A program made the position numbers and the translations under genes. The notes below the pieces were generated by a model that searched no databases, was not told the DNA's origin, and saw only the letters and a list, made by a program, of their open reading frames with translations. DNA of 18,154 nt from Candidatus Omnitrophota bacterium (GTDB lineage Bacteria > Omnitrophota > Gorgyraeia > B26-G9), in NCBI GenBank assembly GCA_003645745.1, contig QNCH01000005.1, positions 1 to 18,154 of the forward strand, read 5' to 3'. How positions within the stretch are numbered: position 1 is the first letter of the stretch; each line of letters begins with the position of its first letter. Shown here one piece after another: positions 14,252 to 18,154 of this stretch.

Positions 14252-15475
14252 TTAACTAAAAGAACGTAATAGCGCAATTAAAGGCAAAAACATTGCCAAC
14301 ACCACACCCCCCACGATAAAACCCATTATAATAATCAAAAAAGGCTCTAACAAGGATGTTAAAGAATTCGTAATAATTTCCACCTCATCATCATATGTAT
14401 CAGCAACTTTTAAAAGCATCTTATCGAGTGTTCCGCTTTCCTCGCCAAGAGCAATCATATCAACCATTAAGTAAGGAAAAACAGAATTATGCGCCAATGT
14501 TTGCGCGATAGAATTACCTTCCCGCACATTACTATAAACTAAATCTATAGTTTTTTCCGCAACCATATTACCGCTAACTTCCCTTGTTAATTCTAATGAC
14601 TGCAAAATCGGAACGCCTCCCCTCATAAGTATTGCTAATGTACGCGCAACACGCGCTGTAATCAATTTTTGCAAAAGAATACCAAACACAGGAATGCGTA
14701 ATTTTAACCTATCTCTGAAATACCTAACTGCTTTATTTAAAAGAATCAATTTATATCCTATAAACACAATCGCAATAATAATTATCAAAAAATACCAGCG
14801 CATACAGATAAAATTGCTTATTAATAAAACAATCCTGGTTAAAAGAGGTAATACAGCAGCGCTCCCTTCAAATAACTCCATAAATTTTGGAATAACAAAA
14901 GCAACAATAAAAGCTAAAATACAAACAGAAACAACAACTATAAGCAGAGGATACAGTAACGCTGCCTTAATCTTACGGGTTAATTTTAAATTTTTCTCCA
15001 AATACTCAGCTAAACTCATTAATATCGCGTCTAATGCCCCACCTGTTTCCCCCGCTTTAATAATATTCACATATACGTTTGAAAATATTTTAGGGTATTT
15101 AGACAAAGTATTGCTTAATGTTTGCCCAGAGCTAACTATCTCTGTAATATCCTCAATTATTTCGCGCATTCTTTTAAAACGCATCTGTTTACATAAGGTA
15201 TTTAATGCCCTGACTAATGGCAAGCCAGCATTTAACAGCACTGCAAACTGACGGGTAAAAATCACTAATTCATCCTCTCCTATCCTCCGCTGCCCAAAAT
15301 TAAATAATAATGAAAAACCCGACTTAGGCCTAATATCGTGTACAGGTAATACTTCTGAAGGCAGCACACCTATGCGATGAATTTTATTTAACGCATCATT
15401 AATGGATAATGCTTCGATACTTCCTGAAACATTCTTACCTTCTTTAGTTACTGCTTTATAATTAAATTTTGGCAT
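14252..15475 (-). CDS. pilC: Type IV pilus inner-membrane platform protein PilC (GspF family)
   Basis: This 407-residue protein matches the usual PilC/GspF length and layout. A short N-terminal cytoplasmic part (FNYKAVTKEGKNVSG, 4-18) is followed by two GspF domains, about 68-195 and 270-397. The repeated sequences FTRQFAVLLNAGLPLVRAL (73-91) and TARVARTLAILMRGGVPILQ (273-292) begin the two domains, and AGETGGALD (141-149) and GEESGTLDKML (344-354) are the matching conserved turns. Hydrophobic segments at about 170-195, 225-245 and 376-400 fit a three-pass membrane protein. PilC forms the central platform turned by PilB and PilT during pilus extension and retraction. The ribosome-binding site is weak (AAAGATG). 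A 242-nt gap full of repeat sequence separates it from pilB, and another repeat begins 3 nt after its stop. Confidence 0.96.
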   Translation of the reverse strand: MPKFNYKAVTKEGKNVSGSIEALSINDALNKIHRIGVLPSEVLPVHDIRPKSGFSLLFNFGQRRIGEDELVIFTRQFAVLLNAGLPLVRALNTLCKQMRFKRMREIIEDITEIVSSGQTLSNTLSKYPKIFSNVYVNIIKAGETGGALDAILMSLAEYLEKNLKLTRKIKAALLYPLLIVVVSVCILAFIVAFVIPKFMELFEGSAAVLPLLTRIVLLISNFICMRWYFLIIIIAIVFIGYKLILLNKAVRYFRDRLKLRIPVFGILLQKLITARVARTLAILMRGGVPILQSLELTREVSGNMVAEKTIDLVYSNVREGNSIAQTLAHNSVFPYLMVDMIALGEESGTLDKMLLKVADTYDDEVEIITNSLTSLLEPFLIIIMGFIVGGVVLAMFLPLIALLRSFS

Positions 15476-15505
15476 ATTATCATCTTTATCTTTTATTTAT
15501 TAAAT

Positions 15506-15715
15506 TATACTCAAACGCAACTTCTCTTTTGTAACCATTTGCAATGAAACAACTTAAAAAAATCCTACTCTATTAAATTAAAAACCGGGTTCAGGGAACA
15601 GAAATCAAATAATTTATTAAAGGTTCCCTACAAGCGGTTCAGGCATACCTGCCTGTCCAGCTGTGCTGGAAACCATACAGGATAACTATACTCAAACGTA
15701 ATAGGTTTGAGTATA
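15506..15715. repeat. Segment bounded by the same inverted ends, different interior (pilB-pilC gap)
   Basis: TATACTCAAAC at 15506-15516 and GTTTGAGTATA at 15705-15715 are perfect 11-bp inverted ends around about 190 bp. The interior does not match copies A-C. It holds GGGAAC/GTTCCC (15594-15628), a hairpin CAGGCA/TGCCTG (15640-15655) and a hairpin TCCAGC/GCTGGA (15656-15670). The segment fills nearly all of the pilB-pilC gap. It may be a diverged family member or two independent end copies. Confidence 0.5.
15687..15715. repeat. Solo palindrome made of the element end sequence, after pilB
   Basis: TATACTCAAAC, a 7-nt centre GTAATAG and GTTTGAGTATA form a perfect 11-bp inverted repeat starting 2 nt after the pilB stop codon. 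It is the same unit as at 8890-8916, with two changes in the centre. As RNA it could fold into a hairpin at the end of the pilTB message, but no U-run follows. Confidence 0.75.
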
Positions 15716-15717
15716 AG

Positions 15718-17421
15718 TTACAAGTAATGTGCGGTTACATTTACCAATTCTTCTACAGTTGTTTTACCAGCAAATAACTTTAAAATGCCATCCTCACGCA
15801 AAGTACGCATACCATCTTTGACTGCTTGCTGCCTCAAATCAGCGACTGAAGCTTTATCCAGAATTAAAGAACGGATATCTTCATTAAAAACCAGCAGTTC
15901 AAAAATTCCAATTCTGCCTTTATAGCCTGAATAATCACACAACTTGCACCCTTTGCCCCGATAAAATTCAGCCTTGCTGAGGTCTTTATCCATAAGCCCT
16001 ACACTCTCTAATTCTCTATGGCAAGGGACATATTTTTCCCTACACTCAGGACAAAGCAAACGCACAAGCCGCTGCGCCAACACTGCTGTAACTGAAGAAG
16101 CAATTAAAAACGGCTCCACACCCATATCAACAAGCCTGGTTACAGCGCTACAAGCATCATTAGTATGAATTGTAGTAAAAACCAAATGCCCTGTAAGTGA
16201 AGCATGCACAGCCATTTGCACTGTTTCCGCGTCCCGAACCTCCCCCACCATAATTATATCAGGATCCTGCCTTAATATATACCGCAATATAGTAGAAAAA
16301 TTCAAATTTATTTTGGGCCTTACAGAAACCTGAATTAAGCCTTCCAGATCAAATTCTACAGGGTCCTCTACTGTAATAATTTTATGTTCTACCTTATTTA
16401 TTCTATTTAAACAGCAATACTGTGTTGTAGTTTTGCCGCAGCCTGTAGGGCCTGTGCTTAATATTATACCATAAGGTTGTTGAATTAGCTCTTTAATTTT
16501 CACCTGTAAATCATTCTGCAAGCCAATCTGCGCAAGGGAAAGTTGTATAGCCTGTTTATCCAAAATTCTAATCACTATACTTTCCCCAAAAATTGTTGGT
16601 AAAGTTGATACCCGTAAATCAACCATATGCCCGCTAATTCTGACTAATATTCGGCCATCCTGAGGCAGTCTGGATTCTGCGATATTTAAATTAGCCATAA
16701 CTTTTATCCTTGACGCTACTGCAAGATGTAATACTTTCGGCGGGCTAAGAGTATCATATAAAAGCCCATCTATGCGATATCTTATTTTAAACTCATCACT
16801 AAACGGCTCAAAATGAATATCCGAAGCTTTTTTCTTTATTGCTTGTATAATAATAAAATTAAGCAGTTTAACAATTGGCAATTCTGAAGCCATTTGTTCA
16901 ATATTTTCTATTTTTTGCTCATCATCAGGCAAATCAGGAATTTTCTGGCTGATTTCAGAAAATATCTCTTCAATAGTATCCAATTCCGCGCCATAACATT
17001 TTTTCATCAATTTACTAATACTTGTTTGTATCGCTGCTTTGGCTTTTACATTACAGTTAAGCATAAACCTTAAATCATCAGAAATACTAAAATTCAAAGG
17101 CTCAGAAGTAGCAATGGTTAAGGTATTATCTTCAAAATTAATCGGAATAATATTATACATCCTGGCAATAGACGCGGGCACACGCTCTAAAACATTTTTA
17201 GGAATATACAAAGTTTCTAAATCTACGACTTCCACCTTAGCTTGCATACCTAATATTTCTAATAATTGCTGCTCTGTAATATAACCTGAATCAACAAAAA
17301 TTTTACCCAATGGCAAACCGCTAATTTTTTGGTTTTCTAAACCTTCCTGTAATTGCTGAGAAGTAAGCAACTCTTTATCCATTAAAATAGCGCCAATATT
17401 TTTAAATCTAAAATTAGTCAT
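15718..17421 (-). CDS. pilB: Type IV pilus extension ATPase PilB (GspE family)
   Basis: This 567-residue protein matches PilB/GspE along its length. Residues 8-60 form two 24-residue MshEN-type repeats separated by 5 residues (NIGAIL...LENQ and PLGKIF...LGMQ). The central N2 domain has SDIHFEP (200-206). The motor has Walker A GPTGCGKT (324-331), Asp box TVEDPVEF (350-357), Walker B region DPDIIMVGEVRD (386-397) and His box GHLVFTTIHT (411-420). Cys457, Cys460, Cys492 and Cys495 form the tetracysteine zinc site. PilB hexamers use ATP to drive pilin assembly through PilC. Walker A has Cys328 where Ser is usual. The first MshEN repeat lacks its arginine (Asn8), so cyclic di-GMP binding is uncertain. 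It starts 11 nt after the pilT stop and is probably co-transcribed with it. Confidence 0.96.
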   Translation of the reverse strand: MTNFRFKNIGAILMDKELLTSQQLQEGLENQKISGLPLGKIFVDSGYITEQQLLEILGMQAKVEVVDLETLYIPKNVLERVPASIARMYNIIPINFEDNTLTIATSEPLNFSISDDLRFMLNCNVKAKAAIQTSISKLMKKCYGAELDTIEEIFSEISQKIPDLPDDEQKIENIEQMASELPIVKLLNFIIIQAIKKKASDIHFEPFSDEFKIRYRIDGLLYDTLSPPKVLHLAVASRIKVMANLNIAESRLPQDGRILVRISGHMVDLRVSTLPTIFGESIVIRILDKQAIQLSLAQIGLQNDLQVKIKELIQQPYGIILSTGPTGCGKTTTQYCCLNRINKVEHKIITVEDPVEFDLEGLIQVSVRPKINLNFSTILRYILRQDPDIIMVGEVRDAETVQMAVHASLTGHLVFTTIHTNDACSAVTRLVDMGVEPFLIASSVTAVLAQRLVRLLCPECREKYVPCHRELESVGLMDKDLSKAEFYRGKGCKLCDYSGYKGRIGIFELLVFNEDIRSLILDKASVADLRQQAVKDGMRTLREDGILKLFAGKTTVEELVNVTAHYL

Positions 17422-17432
17422 TTTCTCTTTTT

Positions 17433-18154
17433 CTATTTTCCCGCAGCGATTTTTGCCTGTAATTGTTCAGGATCAAAAGCTTTACTTATCGCATCATCAG
17501 CCTGAATAACACCTTGAGAATATAATCCCCATAAAGACGCGTCAAAAGTCTGCATTCCATACTTAGCTCCGGTTTGCATATCAGAAGTAATCTTATAATT
17601 TTCTTTTTGACGAATCAAATTGCGGATAGAATTTGTGCTAACCATAATTTCAAAAGCTGCCGCACGCCCTCTGCCTGAAGCCCGCAAGATTAACTGTTGA
17701 GAAATTACAGCCAGAATTGAATTAGAAAACTGAGTACGGATCTGTTCCTGCTGGATTGGCGGAAATACATCAATAATTCTATCTACTGTAGACGCAGCAC
17801 TTGTCGTATGTAATGTTGCCATAACCAGATGGCCTGTTTCAGCAGCTAATATTGCCGCTTCGATTGTTGCCAGATCACGCATCTCCCCGACAAGAATCAC
17901 ATCAGGATCCTGGCGTAAACCTTTAATTAAAGCTTCACTAAAACTCGGCACGTCAACACCTAATTCTCTTTGATTAATTATGCCTTTTTTATGTGTATGG
18001 TAATATTCAATCGGGTCTTCAATCGTAATAATGTGACAATCTCTTTCTGTATTAATAAAATCTATCATTGTTGCTAAAGTAGTAGTTTTGCCGCTGCCTG
18101 TGGGGCCGGTCACTAAAATAAGCCCTCTTTTTTTAAATAGTAAATTTCTTACTA
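17433..18154 (-). CDS. pilT: Type IV pilus retraction ATPase PilT, 3' part (start lies outside the window)
   Basis: The frame is open to the window edge, giving 239 C-terminal residues plus a broken codon; roughly the first third of a normal PilT is missing. Visible motifs are Walker [10 protein letters not shown], Asp box [10 protein letters not shown], Walker B region [12 protein letters not shown] and His box [10 protein letters not shown]. The PilT-specific C-terminal signature reads NSIRNLIRQ (compare AIRNLIRE), followed by [12 protein letters not shown]. There is no tetracysteine zinc site, which also separates it from PilB. PilT disassembles pili and powers twitching, DNA uptake and surface sensing. 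The GTG at 18113 lies inside the Walker A region and is not the start: the upstream codons ([15 protein letters not shown]) match PilT. It overlaps no other gene and ends 11 nt before pilB. Confidence 0.95.
   Translation of the reverse strand, partial: VRNLLFKKRGLILVTGPTGSGKTTTLATMIDFINTERDCHIITIEDPIEYYHTHKKGIINQRELGVDVPSFSEALIKGLRQDPDVILVGEMRDLATIEAAILAAETGHLVMATLHTTSAASTVDRIIDVFPPIQQEQIRTQFSNSILAVISQQLILRASGRGRAAAFEIMVSTNSIRNLIRQKENYKITSDMQTGAKYGMQTFDASLWGLYSQGVIQADDAISKAFDPEQLQAKIAAGK

Noticed and set aside
14694..15251. Long plus-strand open frame opposite pilC (and similar frames opposite ftsK, pnp, pilMN, pilO, pilB)
   Set aside because: These lie fully antisense to well-supported genes, have no recognisable domains and are low-complexity in composition, as expected for complementary-strand frames.
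15594..15670. Intrinsic terminators in the pilB-pilC gap
   Set aside because: The small hairpins there have 6-bp stems and no adjoining T-run on the transcribed strand.
872..15715. CRISPR array or tRNA/rRNA genes in the repeated intergenic sequences
   Set aside because: The repeats are kilobases apart with no regular spacer units, and no cloverleaf or rRNA-like sequence was recognised in any gap.
17433..18113. Taking the GTG at 18113 as the start of a short 226-residue ATPase
   Set aside because: The frame is open upstream to the window edge, and the upstream codons encode the strand that normally precedes Walker A in PilT, so the gene is simply cut by the window.

Overview
The window is an AT-rich chromosomal segment of a bacterium in which every gene I can support lies on the minus strand. 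Read in the direction of transcription (right to left), it has two parts: a type IV pilus cluster (pilT, pilB, pilC, a pilM-pilN fusion, pilO, a pilP/gspC-like gene, pilQ) and a housekeeping block (rpsO, pnp, dut, ftsK, rimO). A PilZ-domain gene and an HD-GYP-type gene lie between them. The secretin with a signal peptide implies an outer membrane. The AT-rich DNA, the GspL-like fused PilM-PilN and the pilus order M(N)-O-P-Q fit an uncultivated Gram-negative lineage, possibly PVC-related such as Omnitrophota, or Elusimicrobiota. That assignment is inference; no sequence search was run.

Layout. 18154-17433: 3' two thirds of pilT, cut by the window edge. 17421-15718: pilB. 15475-14252: pilC. 13928-8941: pilMN, pilO, pilP-like and pilQ, with overlapping start and stop codons, behind a consensus promoter (TTGACA, 17 nt, TATAAT). 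8245-6358: PilZ-domain gene and a degenerate HD-GYP gene behind a second consensus promoter (TTGACA, 16 nt, TATAAT). 6284-1045: rpsO-pnp-dut-ftsK behind a third strong promoter (TTTACA, 17 nt, TAAAAT with extended -10). 865-1: 5' part of rimO, separated from ftsK by a repeat element.

How the genes work together. PilB and PilT are the extension and retraction motors, PilC the inner-membrane platform, PilMN/PilO/PilP-like the alignment complex, and PilQ the outer-membrane pore. No pilin or prepilin peptidase gene is in the window. The PilZ protein, the HD-GYP-like protein and an MshEN-like domain at the PilB N-terminus together suggest that cyclic di-GMP is linked to the pilus. The HD-GYP protein has lost its HD dyad and is probably not an active phosphodiesterase. 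RpsO, PNPase, dUTPase, FtsK and RimO serve translation, RNA turnover, nucleotide hygiene, chromosome segregation and ribosome modification.

The most unusual non-coding feature is a family of inverted-repeat elements. Three long copies of about 155-176 bp (872-1042, 8641-8796, 14073-14248) share ends, interior sequence and a GC-rich central hairpin. Two solo 27-29 bp palindromes (8890-8916, 15687-15715) are made from the same end sequence. A further segment (15506-15715) has the same ends but a different interior. The family occupies the gaps after ftsK, pilQ, pilC and pilB, and three members lie within 4 nt of a stop codon. It looks like a non-autonomous mobile or REP/MITE-like family that may also have been recruited as 3'-end signals.
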